The notes under the pieces: generated by a model
What the model was told of the DNA's origin: nothing
Databases searched by the model: none
The model's input: the letters and a program-made list of their open reading frames with translations, nothing else
From: JBBQLG01 sp964251665
Lineage (GTDB): Bacteria > Bacteroidota > Bacteroidia > Cytophagales > Spirosomataceae
Assembly (NCBI GenBank): GCA_964251665.1
Contig: CAXUKO010000007.1
Location: 186,001-250,000 of the forward strand
Direction: 5' to 3'
Length of the DNA stretch: 64,000 nucleotides
Shown: in pieces, positions 45,451 through 54,119 of the stretch
Layout: every line of letters starts with the position of its first letter
Position numbering within the stretch: position 1 is the first letter of the stretch
Position numbers and translations under genes: made by a program

Positions 45451-46788
45451 TTATACGGCGTCTGATAAACTGGTAAAGGTAAATTCCCGAATCTTCATCG
45501 GTGGAATCAGGTAATTCTGGTCAGATTCTGTACTAACCACGCGCTCCGGTTTACCCAGCGATTCGAGGTTATTCAACATAATGATAGGGCTCTCATTGAA
45601 GCGGAAGTTCTTAACAGCATGCTTGATCTTGCCGTTTTCGATGTAAAACGTTCCATCACGGGTGAGGCCGGTCAACAGGATCGTTTGCGGGTCTACCGGG
45701 CGGATATACCAGAGTTTGGTCACCAAAATACCGCGTTGTGTACTTTTGATCATCTCTTCCAGCGACGAGTCGCCACCCGCCATAATCATGTTACCCGGAA
45801 ATGGCAGCGCGGTTTTGCCCTGTTTCTGTGCCCAAAACCGGGAATAGGCCAGGTTCTTAACGACTCCGTTTTCGATCCAGGTCGTCTTGCCCTGCGGCTG
45901 TCCGTCGCCCGCCCAGGGCGAAGCAGGCAGGTCTGGATTGGTTGGATCAGAGTACAGGGTAACCCGTTCGTCTACGATCTTCTCGCCCAGTCGTGACTTA
46001 CCACCTGCCTTACTGAAATACGACCGCCCTTCGTCGGCCGATCGCGCGTCAATATTGCGAAAAATACCCTCCAGCAGCACAACAGCCGCCGTGGGTTCCA
46101 GAATAACGGTGTACTTACCCGGCTCCAGCGCCTGCGCCGTTTTCGAGCCAATGCCTTTCTGCATGGCAATCCGGGTAGCCGCAACGGTATCCAGTTTACT
46201 GAAGTCACTATATCCCTTAGCCACATATCCCGAACCCTTGCCATCGTCGGTACGAACCGTTAATGAAAAGTTAGCGCGGGTACTGGGGTAGTAGGCAAAC
46301 AGTCCTTTGGAATTCATCAGGGCCGAGTATACCCGGTTATCCTCTAAATACCCGGCGGCATTCACGTCCTGCCCCTTCAACAAAGCCAGACTTTTAGCGA
46401 CAGCCTCCGCACGTTGGTCGGGCGTGATGTTGGCGGTACTATCAAAAAAGCCGTTCGATTTAACGTACGTCTGTGGTCCCAGCATCGGCATATACTCCGG
46501 ATTTTCGGGAGCCAGCTGTGCCAGTTCTTCCGCCCGACGCACTACTTTCTCCAGCGACGCATCGTCAAATTCGCTGATGGTAGCGACGCCTGTGCGCTTG
46601 CCAAAAGCTGACTGTACGGCGAGTGTCTGGTTGACTGTAATACCGCTGGTAGATACCTGATTACGGGCATAGCGGATGTTGCCAATCTGTCCGCCATTCA
46701 GGCGCACTTCGCATTCGTCGGCCTTTGAATAACTTAAGGCCTTTTGCAGCAACGTTTTAGCTTCGGTTTCGGTGAGAATTATAGCCAT
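45451..46788 (-). CDS. pmbA: PmbA/TldE-like protein, pair 2
   Basis: About 445 residues, nearly the same as the pair-3 protein (same motifs ALEPGKYTVILEPTAAVVLLE and LTGLTRDGTFYIENGKIKH). I start it at MAIILTETEAKTLLQ (46788), since an ATG at 46812 adds residues encoded within repeat sequence. No HExxxH motif. The 106-bp gap to the upstream tldD holds a perfect 28-bp inverted repeat. Confidence 0.92.
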   Translation of the reverse strand: MAIILTETEAKTLLQKALSYSKADECEVRLNGGQIGNIRYARNQVSTSGITVNQTLAVQSAFGKRTGVATISEFDDASLEKVVRRAEELAQLAPENPEYMPMLGPQTYVKSNGFFDSTANITPDQRAEAVAKSLALLKGQDVNAAGYLEDNRVYSALMNSKGLFAYYPSTRANFSLTVRTDDGKGSGYVAKGYSDFSKLDTVAATRIAMQKGIGSKTAQALEPGKYTVILEPTAAVVLLEGIFRNIDARSADEGRSYFSKAGGKSRLGEKIVDERVTLYSDPTNPDLPASPWAGDGQPQGKTTWIENGVVKNLAYSRFWAQKQGKTALPFPGNMIMAGGDSSLEEMIKSTQRGILVTKLWYIRPVDPQTILLTGLTRDGTFYIENGKIKHAVKNFRFNESPIIMLNNLESLGKPERVVSTESDQNYLIPPMKIREFTFTSLSDAV

Positions 46789-46799
46789 TATTTTTGGGT

Positions 46800-46884
46800 C
46801 ACAGAGTTTCACGGAGACGCACGGAGGTGCACGGAGAAAAGTAAAATCTCTGTGTCCCTCCGTGCGTCTCCGTGAAACTCTGTG
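46800..46884. repeat. Palindromic repeat P3, CACAGAG...CACGGAGG arms
   Basis: Perfect 28-bp arms (46800-46827 and 46857-46884) continue imperfectly inward. The arm sequence resembles the borders of the GxxExxY pseudogene (TCACAGAGATTCACAAAGAC near 48546; CTCTGTGTGTCTCAGTGTCT near 48954) and a fragment near 50373. This suggests a shared mobile or repetitive element. Confidence 0.88.
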
Positions 46885-46894
46885 GCATGACGAT

Positions 46895-48535
46895 TTAGAT
46901 TTTCCGAGCCGTATTGATCACGTTGACACCGTTAAAACGAGCCGTGGCGCTGCCGTGCGAGACCGCACTTGACTGCGAAGGCTGGCCTTTTCCGTCGTTG
47001 AAGGCACCGCCCAGCCGATAGTCTTTCTCGTCGCAAACCGCTACACACGAATTCCAGAACTCCCGCGTGTTTGCTTGGTAGGCCACGTCTTTCAGCATCC
47101 CGACGATCTGTCCATCCTTGATTTCGTAGAACAGCTGACCACCAAACTGGAAGTTGTACCGCTGCTGATCGATGGAGAATGAGCCATCACCGATGATGTA
47201 AACCCCTTTCTTCACATCCTTGATCATGTCCTGTACGGACAGGGGCGTTTTACCGGCTTCCAGCGATACGTTGGCCATGCGCTGGAACTGCACCGAACTC
47301 CAGTTATCGGCGTAGCAGCAGCCCTGTGATTGTTTCTCGCCGAGAATGTGTACCTGGTCACGAATCGCCTGGTAGTTTACCAGAATACCATCCCGGACCA
47401 GATCCCATTTTTGGGTAGCGACACCTTCATCATCATAGCCAACGGCCCCGAGAGAACCGACCTGTGTTTTATCGGCAACCAGGTTTACCTGCTTGCTTCC
47501 GTAGCTAAAGTCTTTCGACTTCCATTTATCCAGCGTCACAAACGACGTTCCGGCATAGTTGGCTTCGTAGCCCAGTACACGGTCAAGTTCGAGCGGATGA
47601 CCAACCGATTCGTGGATGGTCAGCCACAGGTGAGACGGATCCAGAACGAGGTCATATTTACCGGCCTCCACGGACTTTGCCGTTAGTTTTTCTTTTGCCT
47701 GCTTAGCTGCCAACGTGATATCCTCCAGCATGTCATACCCTTTATTGTACCGGGTGGTGACGCCGGCTACTTTATCACTTGGGTTGACTTGCAGGTAATC
47801 ATAGCCCATTCCCATTGGTGCGCTCAGCGAGTTCCGGGTGGAGAACTTTCCGCTTTGCGGATCAACCGCAGTTACCGTGAAACTGGGCCCGATGCGGTGA
47901 ATATCCTGGTCGGCATACGTACCATCGCTCGAGGCAAAGTATTTCTGTTCGTTGACCATGAACAGTACTGAATTCACGAAGTTGGCGCCGTTTTGCATGG
48001 CAGCCGCGTTGGATGTCAGGAGCAAATCGACCTTTTCTTTAATAGGCACCTCGAAGGCGTTCTTCTTGATGGGTGCTTTCCAGCTTACCTCGCCGAAGCC
48101 TTTTTGTGGGGCCAGTTGCACCGGCTCAATCAATAGCCGGGAGTTTGCTTTGGCGATAGCCACGGCGGTTTCGGCCGCTTTAGCCACAGTTGCTTCATCG
48201 CGGGCATCGGCCACGGCGGCAAAGCCCCAGCAGCCATTGGCAATCACCCGAACACCAACCCCGTAAGACTCGGTATTGACAATGCCCTGCACTTTGTTTT
48301 CGCGCGTGAGAACGAACTGATTCAGGTAACGACCAATCCGCACATCAGTGTAGGTAGCGCCTTTTGCCTTAGCTGCATTGAGAGCGGCATCGGCCAGCCG
48401 TTTTTTAAGGGCCACATCAATATGATTATCCAACAGGGCTTCGGGCGCTATCGAACGGGAGAAAGCTGGTACCGCTGGCATGAGTATGCCTGCGGTACCC
48501 ATACTTAGGAGTTGATTAAAATCTCGACGATTCAT
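46895..48535 (-). CDS. tldD: TldD-like metalloprotease, pair 2, exported
   Basis: A 546-residue paralogue of the pair-3 TldD with a Tat-like signal (NRRDFNQLLSMGTAGILMP), HESVGHP (His308, Glu309, His313) and the SCVAVCD cysteine region. Sequence is collinear with pair 3 over the full length with scattered substitutions, so the duplication is fairly recent but not new. It is followed by the P3 palindrome and pmbA pair 2. Confidence 0.92.
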   Translation of the reverse strand: MNRRDFNQLLSMGTAGILMPAVPAFSRSIAPEALLDNHIDVALKKRLADAALNAAKAKGATYTDVRIGRYLNQFVLTRENKVQGIVNTESYGVGVRVIANGCWGFAAVADARDEATVAKAAETAVAIAKANSRLLIEPVQLAPQKGFGEVSWKAPIKKNAFEVPIKEKVDLLLTSNAAAMQNGANFVNSVLFMVNEQKYFASSDGTYADQDIHRIGPSFTVTAVDPQSGKFSTRNSLSAPMGMGYDYLQVNPSDKVAGVTTRYNKGYDMLEDITLAAKQAKEKLTAKSVEAGKYDLVLDPSHLWLTIHESVGHPLELDRVLGYEANYAGTSFVTLDKWKSKDFSYGSKQVNLVADKTQVGSLGAVGYDDEGVATQKWDLVRDGILVNYQAIRDQVHILGEKQSQGCCYADNWSSVQFQRMANVSLEAGKTPLSVQDMIKDVKKGVYIIGDGSFSIDQQRYNFQFGGQLFYEIKDGQIVGMLKDVAYQANTREFWNSCVAVCDEKDYRLGGAFNDGKGQPSQSSAVSHGSATARFNGVNVINTARKI

Positions 48536-48581
48536 GTTTTTTTAGTTGGGGTCACAGAGATTCACAAAGACACGCGGAGAT

Positions 48582-48983
48582 TCACAGAGAAAAATTTGAG
48601 AAACGTTTAATGCCATCCTTGAGTATTTTGACACGGAAGTTAATCAGCAACCCTAAGCGATAATGACCAAATTTCAGATAAGTTAGAATTTGAGCCATAT
48701 GCAAGTCATTCAAAGCCTCTACAGTTTTGAGTTCAATAACCAGCTTATTTTCAACTAACAGATCTAATCGATAGCCATGCTCCAGAGCAACATCTTTGTA
48801 GACGATAGGCATTGGTTTCTCTCGTTCAACAGACAATCCTGCTTACTGAAGTTCGTAGCATAAACATTCCTGATAGGCCGATTCCAGCAAGCCAGGTCCT
48901 AATGCCCTGTGTACCTCAATGGCCTTTCCGATAGTAATTGTAGCTAATGAATCCTCTGTGTGTCTCAGTGTCTCTTGGTGCAT
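48582..48983 (-). pseudogene. GxxExxY family gene with a nonsense codon
   Basis: From the ATG at 48983 the frame gives MHQETLRHTEDSL, then IGKAIEVHRALGPGLLESAY, the GxxExxY-family opening, and hits TAA at 48843-48845 after CYELQ. It resumes in frame with AGLSVEREKPMPIVYKDVAL and runs to 48582 with the usual ending (DLLVENKLVIELK, LLINFRVKILKDGIKRF). Family proteins have about 125 residues, so the whole gene is present apart from the stop. The remaining 84-codon part from TTG lacks the N-terminal helix and is unlikely to work. The first codons lie in a CACAGAG-type repeat that also ends the other side. It is inserted between two TldD/PmbA pairs. Family function unknown (a nuclease-like fold is suspected). 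Confidence 0.85.
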
Positions 48984-48998
48984 CTTTGTGGAGAAAGT

Positions 48999-50357
48999 TT
49001 ATACAGCGTCGGAGAGTGACGAGAACGTGAAATCCCGAATCTTCATCGGCGGAATCAGGTTACCACCAACCCGGATAGGCTTACCCATCGCTTCGAGGTT
49101 GTTGAGCATGATGACCGGGCTCTCGTTGAAGCGGAAGTTCTTCACCGGATATTTGATTTGACCGTTTTCAATGTAAAACGTCCCGTCGCGGGTTAGGCCG
49201 GTGTAGAGCAGGGTTTGTGGATCAACGGCGCGGATGTACCACAGCCGCGTCACCAGGATTCCCTTTTCCGTACTCTTGATCATCTCTGCCAGTGACTGGG
49301 TGCCACCTGGTATGATAAATCCTCCTGGAGGGGGTATGGCTTTCACGCCTTTTTTGTCAGCCCAGTAGCGGGAATAGTACATGTTTTTAACGATACCATT
49401 CTCGACCCAGGTCACCTTTTCCTGCGGGCGACCATCAGGTCCGCCACCACCGCGCCGGCCACCACCACCGCCACCTCCTCCACCAAAGGCGGAATCAGGT
49501 ATTTCAAGGTTGGTTGGATCGGAGTAAATCGTGATCCGCTCATCGAACAATTTCTCGCCCAGACGGGTACCACCCCCTTTTTTGCTCAGGAAACTACGCC
49601 CTTCGTCCGCATTCCGAGCGTCCATGCTGCCCATCATATTGCCAAGCAGCTCTACTGTAGCAGCAGGCTCCATAATTACGGTGTATTTACCCGGCTCCAG
49701 TGCCCGCGCATTTACCGATGCCAGCGCTTTCTGCATAGCCACTTCGGTAGCGTCCTTAGTGCTGAGTTTCGACACGTCGGTTACGTCACGAATGGCGTAT
49801 CCCGAACCTAACCCATCAGCCGTACGAACGGTAATTGTAAAATCGACGGATGTGGCTCTGTTGTAAGCCACTAACCCTTTACTGTTGCCAAGCGCCGTAA
49901 ACGAGGTTGAATCTTCCAGATAGCCAGCCGCCGTCAGGTTCTTTTTCCGGCAGGGGTCAAGGCTCTCGAAAGCGGCCTGCGCCCGGTAGTCAGGGTCGAT
50001 CTTTGCCGTAGTTTCTGCGTACGGGTTTGTATTCAGGTACGTCTGCGGCCCAAGCATGGGCATGTACTCCGGGTTTTCGGGAGCCAGCCGAGCAATCTCT
50101 TCTGCCCGACGTACTGTTTTCTCCAGCGACGCATCATCAAACTCGTTGATGGTGGCCGTACCAGACTTTTTACCGAATACCGACGTAACCGCCAGTGCCA
50201 GGTTATTGCTTTCGCCACTGGTCGATACCGAGTTACGGGCATACCGGATATTCCCCGTGCGCCCGCCCGAAATGCTTACGGCGGTTTCATCCGCTTTGGC
50301 GTAGCCAAGCACTTTGTCAATTATCTTTTTTGCTTCTTCTTTTGTTAGGATGGCCAT
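48999..50357 (-). CDS. pmbA: PmbA/TldE-like protein, pair 1, with glycine-rich insertion
   Basis: About 452 residues, start at MAILTKEEAKKI (50357). Collinear with the other two PmbA proteins (ALEPGKYTVIMEP, LYTGLTRDGTFYIENGQIKY) but more diverged, and with an insertion of about 14 glycines broken by two arginines (around 287-305) where the others have ASTWAGDGQ or ASPWAGDGQ. The insertion is coded by CCA/CCG/CCT-type triplets at about 49435-49490 on the plus strand. No HExxxH. Pairs with the TldD encoded just upstream. Confidence 0.92.
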   Translation of the reverse strand: MAILTKEEAKKIIDKVLGYAKADETAVSISGGRTGNIRYARNSVSTSGESNNLALAVTSVFGKKSGTATINEFDDASLEKTVRRAEEIARLAPENPEYMPMLGPQTYLNTNPYAETTAKIDPDYRAQAAFESLDPCRKKNLTAAGYLEDSTSFTALGNSKGLVAYNRATSVDFTITVRTADGLGSGYAIRDVTDVSKLSTKDATEVAMQKALASVNARALEPGKYTVIMEPAATVELLGNMMGSMDARNADEGRSFLSKKGGGTRLGEKLFDERITIYSDPTNLEIPDSAFGGGGGGGGGRRGGGGPDGRPQEKVTWVENGIVKNMYYSRYWADKKGVKAIPPPGGFIIPGGTQSLAEMIKSTEKGILVTRLWYIRAVDPQTLLYTGLTRDGTFYIENGQIKYPVKNFRFNESPVIMLNNLEAMGKPIRVGGNLIPPMKIRDFTFSSLSDAV

Positions 50358-50412
50358 TGTTGTAAAAGTTGGATCACAGCGGTTCACAGAGACGCACTGT
50401 GGCATAAGTAGT

Positions 50413-52056
50413 TTAAATCTTCCGTCCGGTATTGATCACATTGACGCCATTGAAGCGGGTAGTCGCGCTGCCGTGCGAGACCGCACTCACCTGAGAAGGT
50501 TGCCCTTTCCCATCGAAAAACGAGCCGAACGTGCGGTAATCGTCCTTGTCACAGAGCTGAACGCAGGAGTTCCAGAATTCCTGTGTGTTCGACTGATACG
50601 CTACGTCATCGAGCATACCGGCAATTTCGCCGTTCTTGATCTCATAAAACAGCTGACCACCAAACTGGAAGTTATAGCGCTGCTGATCAATGGAGTACGA
50701 ACCCCGGCCGATAATATAGATACCTTTCTCGACTCCTTTAATCATATCCAGCACCGAGCGTTTTTCGGTACCCGGTTTCAGCGATACATTCGGCATTCGC
50801 TGGAATTGAACAGAATCCCAGTTGTCGGCGTAACAGCAACCGTTCGATTCTTTTTCACCCAGAATAGACACCTGATCGCGGATGGCCTGGTAGTTCACCA
50901 GAATACCGTCTTTAATTAAATCCCACTCCTTGCTGGGTACGCCTTCGTCATCGTAGCCGACGGTACCCAGGGTATAAGGTTGTTTCTTATCGGCAACGAT
51001 GTTAACGAATTTGCTACCGTAGTTGAAGTTCTTTGATTTCCATTTATCCAGGGTGGCAAACGACGTTCCGGCGTAGTTGGCTTCGTAGCCCAGCACCCGG
51101 TCGAGTTCCGTGGGGTGACCAACCGATTCGTGGATGGTCAGGCCGAGGTGGTTGGGATCGAGCACCAGGTCGTACTTACCCGGTTGTACTGGCTTGGCCG
51201 TCATCTTTTCCTTAGCCTGCTTAGCCGCCAGGATCGCATCTTCGACCATGTCGTACGAATTGCGGTAGCCAACCAATCCGTTCGGGCCGGGGATTTTTTC
51301 CGACGCCAGTCCATCCAGATACTCGTAGCCCATACCCATTGGTGAGCTAATGGCGTCGCGGGTTTTGAACTTACCAGCCGCTCGGTCGACGGCCGTTACG
51401 GTAAACGTCGGCCAGATCCGGTGCACGTCCTGATCGATGTACGAGCCATCCGTCGACGCGAAATATTTCTGCTCGTTAACGAAAAAGAGATTAGAGGTGA
51501 CGAAACCAGCGCCATTTTTCATGGCTTCGGAGTTGACCTTCATCAGCAAGTCAACTTTCTCCTGTACCGGAATCTGGAAGGCATTTTTAGTTAAAGGGGT
51601 CTTCCAGGTCACCTCGCCAACACCGGCCTGCGGAGCCAATACCACCGGTTCGGTCTGAACGCGGGCGTTGGCTTTAGCAATGGCAACGGCGGTCTGGGCG
51701 CATTTGGCAATGCCGTCGGGTGTAACGTCGCTGGTAGCGGCAAAGCCCCAGGTTCCATTGGCGATAACCCGGATACCCACGCCATACGACTCGGCATTGG
51801 TGATATTCTGCACCTGCTTTTCCCGCGTGAAGAGGAACTGTTGCAGGTACCGGCCAATGCGCACATCGGCATACGTTGCGCCTTTGCTTTTGGCGGCATT
51901 GAGCGCAATGTCGGCCATTCGCTTCTTCGCTGCTACATCGGCCCGGGGTTCCAGCAGTTGTTCCAGCGGTACGGCATGACCCAGAATCGGTACCGATGCG
52001 CCCATCAGCGCGCCAACACCCAGACCGGCCTGCTGGATAAAATTCCTTCGTTTCAT
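50413..52056 (-). CDS. tldD: TldD-like metalloprotease, pair 1, exported
   Basis: The 547-residue product begins at MKRRNFIQQAGLGVGALMG (52056), a Tat-type signal; an upstream ATG at 52125 would bury the signal behind 23 residues. Zinc motif HESVGHP at 309-315 (His309, Glu310, His314). SCVQLCDKDDY gives the C-terminal cysteine. It is the most diverged of the three TldD paralogues. It heads the array on the minus strand; the promoter should be in the 390-bp gap upstream. Confidence 0.92.
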   Translation of the reverse strand: MKRRNFIQQAGLGVGALMGASVPILGHAVPLEQLLEPRADVAAKKRMADIALNAAKSKGATYADVRIGRYLQQFLFTREKQVQNITNAESYGVGIRVIANGTWGFAATSDVTPDGIAKCAQTAVAIAKANARVQTEPVVLAPQAGVGEVTWKTPLTKNAFQIPVQEKVDLLMKVNSEAMKNGAGFVTSNLFFVNEQKYFASTDGSYIDQDVHRIWPTFTVTAVDRAAGKFKTRDAISSPMGMGYEYLDGLASEKIPGPNGLVGYRNSYDMVEDAILAAKQAKEKMTAKPVQPGKYDLVLDPNHLGLTIHESVGHPTELDRVLGYEANYAGTSFATLDKWKSKNFNYGSKFVNIVADKKQPYTLGTVGYDDEGVPSKEWDLIKDGILVNYQAIRDQVSILGEKESNGCCYADNWDSVQFQRMPNVSLKPGTEKRSVLDMIKGVEKGIYIIGRGSYSIDQQRYNFQFGGQLFYEIKNGEIAGMLDDVAYQSNTQEFWNSCVQLCDKDDYRTFGSFFDGKGQPSQVSAVSHGSATTRFNGVNVINTGRKI

Positions 52057-52446
52057 TGATGAGTATTTATGACTAAAGTGGGGTAAAGAAGTAATATAAT
52101 ATTTGGCAAAAACATAAATTATCAACGAATTCTATTGCCTGCAATTACAAACATACTCGCAAAAAGCCAGTTTAGCGCCGTTTACCGTACATTTTCATAC
52201 TTCTTTTTGATGTACGACCGAAAATGCATGATGAGCGGCACCCCCTCTTTTACCAATCCGAACGATCCGCCTGCCGACTGCCTGACGCTTGGTCACGACC
52301 TCACGTATACCCCATTACCTTCCGTCCATTCAGGCAGCAATGCCTGCCGACAACCGGGCGTAGGGTATGAATTTGAAACATTGTACGGAAGGCCATGTTG
52401 TTTTCTCTGGAACGCTCCGGCGTAAGCAACAAACTCAACGTAAACA
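52057..52446. other. 390-bp divergent intergenic region
   Basis: This lies between the tldD of pair 1 and the DUF937-OmpA gene, transcribed in opposite directions, so promoters for both are expected. I see no gene: the one longish plus frame (from a TTG at 52135, first ATG at 52210) has no recognisable family. An AT-rich segment around 52095-52130 probably includes the tldD promoter but no perfect -7 box. Confidence 0.5.
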
Positions 52447-53721
52447 ATGACAACTAACCTGTTAACACTGCTCGAAGAGCAGTTCGACGACAACGCCATC
52501 AATCACCTGAGCCAAACGCTGGGTGAAACGCCCGCCGTGATCAGTAAAGCGCTCGACGGTGTATTGCCCGCTGTGGTGGGTGGTGTGGCGCAGCACAGTA
52601 AAGATCCCGGCGCACCGGCATCACTGCTGTCTCTTTTGCAGGCATCTGCCCCGTACCCCAGCCTGGGCGAGTCGTTTACGGACTCTACCCGTACCCAAAC
52701 GGCCGTTACGACCGGAAACACCCTGCTGACACGCATCTTCGGGAATAAAATCAATCGCATCGTCGATACCATCGCTACTTACAGCGGAGCCAAATCGACC
52801 TCCATCACCTCGTTGCTTGGACTGGCAGCTTCAAGCCTCATGGGACTCCTGACCCGACAGTCAACGGGCACGTCGGCACTGACGGCTGGCGGACTGACCA
52901 GCACGCTGGAAGGACAGGCCGATATTGTGGGTAATGCCATGCCCGTCGCCCTGCGAAGTCTGCTGAGTCTGATCGGCATAACGGTAGTTGGTACCGAAAC
53001 GACAACCATCAAGCACTCGACGCCAACTACGCCCGTGGCTGCGGTGGAGCCGGACAAGGGAACCCCCTGGCTGCGGTGGCTGCTGATTCTGCTGGGTATT
53101 CTTCTGCTGCTGTGGCTGCTGCGCAGCTGCCTGGGTGGCGACAAGAAAGAAACAACGACTGTTGTCACTGACTCGACCACAACAATGGCCACTCCGCCAG
53201 TGACGGCCGACACGGTAGCTTCGGCAACGGGTGGTGCCATGACGGACAGCGCGCAAACCAACGGACCCGCCGTTCAGGTTGATGTGGAACTGCCCGGTGG
53301 CCGACGCCTGAAAGTAGCCGAGCGGTCGTTTAACGCGGCCTTAGCCGATTATCTGTCCACCAAGCCCCGCGCGCCGTTCCGCACGTTTACGTTCGATAAC
53401 CTGAAGTTTGCGACCAACTCGGCGGCCATTGATGCGGAGTCACAAACACACGTCAACGAACTGATCGAGATCATGAAAGCCTATCCGGCGCTGGTCATTC
53501 GCATCGAGGGTCATACCGACAATACAGGTAGTGAGGCCACCAACGAGACGCTCTCGCAGGAACGGGCCGACGCCGTGAAAGCCGCTCTGGTGAAGGCAGG
53601 CGTTACCGCCGACCGGGTTAGCACGAAAGGGTTCGCGGCCGAAAAACCAACGGCAACGAACAAAACCTCGGAAGGGCGGCACGAAAACCGCCGGATCGAT
53701 GTGGTCGTGGTAAATGCATAA
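52447..53721 (+). CDS. DUF937-OmpA fusion protein
   Basis: The 424-residue protein combines an N-terminal DUF937 domain (about 1-175, LLTLLEEQFDDNAINHLSQTL, ALDGVLPAVVGGV), one strongly hydrophobic helix (about 199-218, LRWLLILLGILLLLWLLRSC) and a C-terminal OmpA-like peptidoglycan-binding domain (about 310-424, with EGHTDNTGSEATNETLSQ and NRRIDVVVV). No signal peptide is seen, so the DUF937 part should be cytosolic and the OmpA part periplasmic, anchored by the middle helix. The family is found in Bacteroidota and its task is not defined. The next gene, a small lipoprotein, starts 18 bp after the stop. Confidence 0.9.
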   Translation: MTTNLLTLLEEQFDDNAINHLSQTLGETPAVISKALDGVLPAVVGGVAQHSKDPGAPASLLSLLQASAPYPSLGESFTDSTRTQTAVTTGNTLLTRIFGNKINRIVDTIATYSGAKSTSITSLLGLAASSLMGLLTRQSTGTSALTAGGLTSTLEGQADIVGNAMPVALRSLLSLIGITVVGTETTTIKHSTPTTPVAAVEPDKGTPWLRWLLILLGILLLLWLLRSCLGGDKKETTTVVTDSTTTMATPPVTADTVASATGGAMTDSAQTNGPAVQVDVELPGGRRLKVAERSFNAALADYLSTKPRAPFRTFTFDNLKFATNSAAIDAESQTHVNELIEIMKAYPALVIRIEGHTDNTGSEATNETLSQERADAVKAALVKAGVTADRVSTKGFAAEKPTATNKTSEGRHENRRIDVVVVNA

Positions 53722-53739
53722 CTCAACTTCTTTTCAGCT

Positions 53740-54009
53740 ATGAAGCATACCAGAAAACCATTGCTCCTCCCCTCGATAGTCGTTGGGATGGGCCTGTTGG
53801 CGGGCAGCTCGCTGCTGAGCTGTTCGGGCAATAAAAACACCGAACAGGCAACGGTGAACAGCACCGTCGACACCACAAAGGGTGTGTTGGGCCGACAGGG
53901 TGATACAACAGGGAGCAACCCAACGATGGATCAGCAAGCCCCGCCCGACAGCGCGCAGATGTCAGGCCCGACGGTGATTGAGGACATAAAAGTCCGCCCG
54001 AAAAAGTAA
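53740..54009 (+). CDS. Small lipoprotein
   Basis: The 89-residue product has a lipoprotein signal (hydrophobic run ending LLSCSG, Cys28). The mature part is short, Thr/Asp/Gln-rich and probably unstructured, ending in basic VRPKK. It has no recognised domain. It follows the DUF937-OmpA gene in the same operon, so an outer-membrane partner role is plausible. A terminator follows. Confidence 0.75.
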   Translation: MKHTRKPLLLPSIVVGMGLLAGSSLLSCSGNKNTEQATVNSTVDTTKGVLGRQGDTTGSNPTMDQQAPPDSAQMSGPTVIEDIKVRPKK

Positions 54010-54013
54010 ACGC

Positions 54014-54046
54014 AAACAGGCCGGTTCATGATGAACCGGCCTGTTT
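54014..54046 (+). terminator. Rho-independent terminator
   Basis: A perfect 16-bp stem (AAACAGGCCGGTTCAT, 54014-54029, with 54031-54046) has a single-base nominal loop and is followed by TGTTTTT. It closes the OmpA-lipoprotein operon. Confidence 0.9.
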
Positions 54047-54119
54047 TGTTTTTAGTCAATCGCCCCGCCCGGCGCGTCTCAGCGCGCAGTTCAGTTTTGG
54101 CAGGTGTCTGCAAACCGGC

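Noticed and set aside
52135..52425. A 96-codon plus frame upstream of the DUF937-OmpA gene
   Set aside because: It starts with TTG, has no recognised motif, and lies where promoters for two divergent genes are needed.
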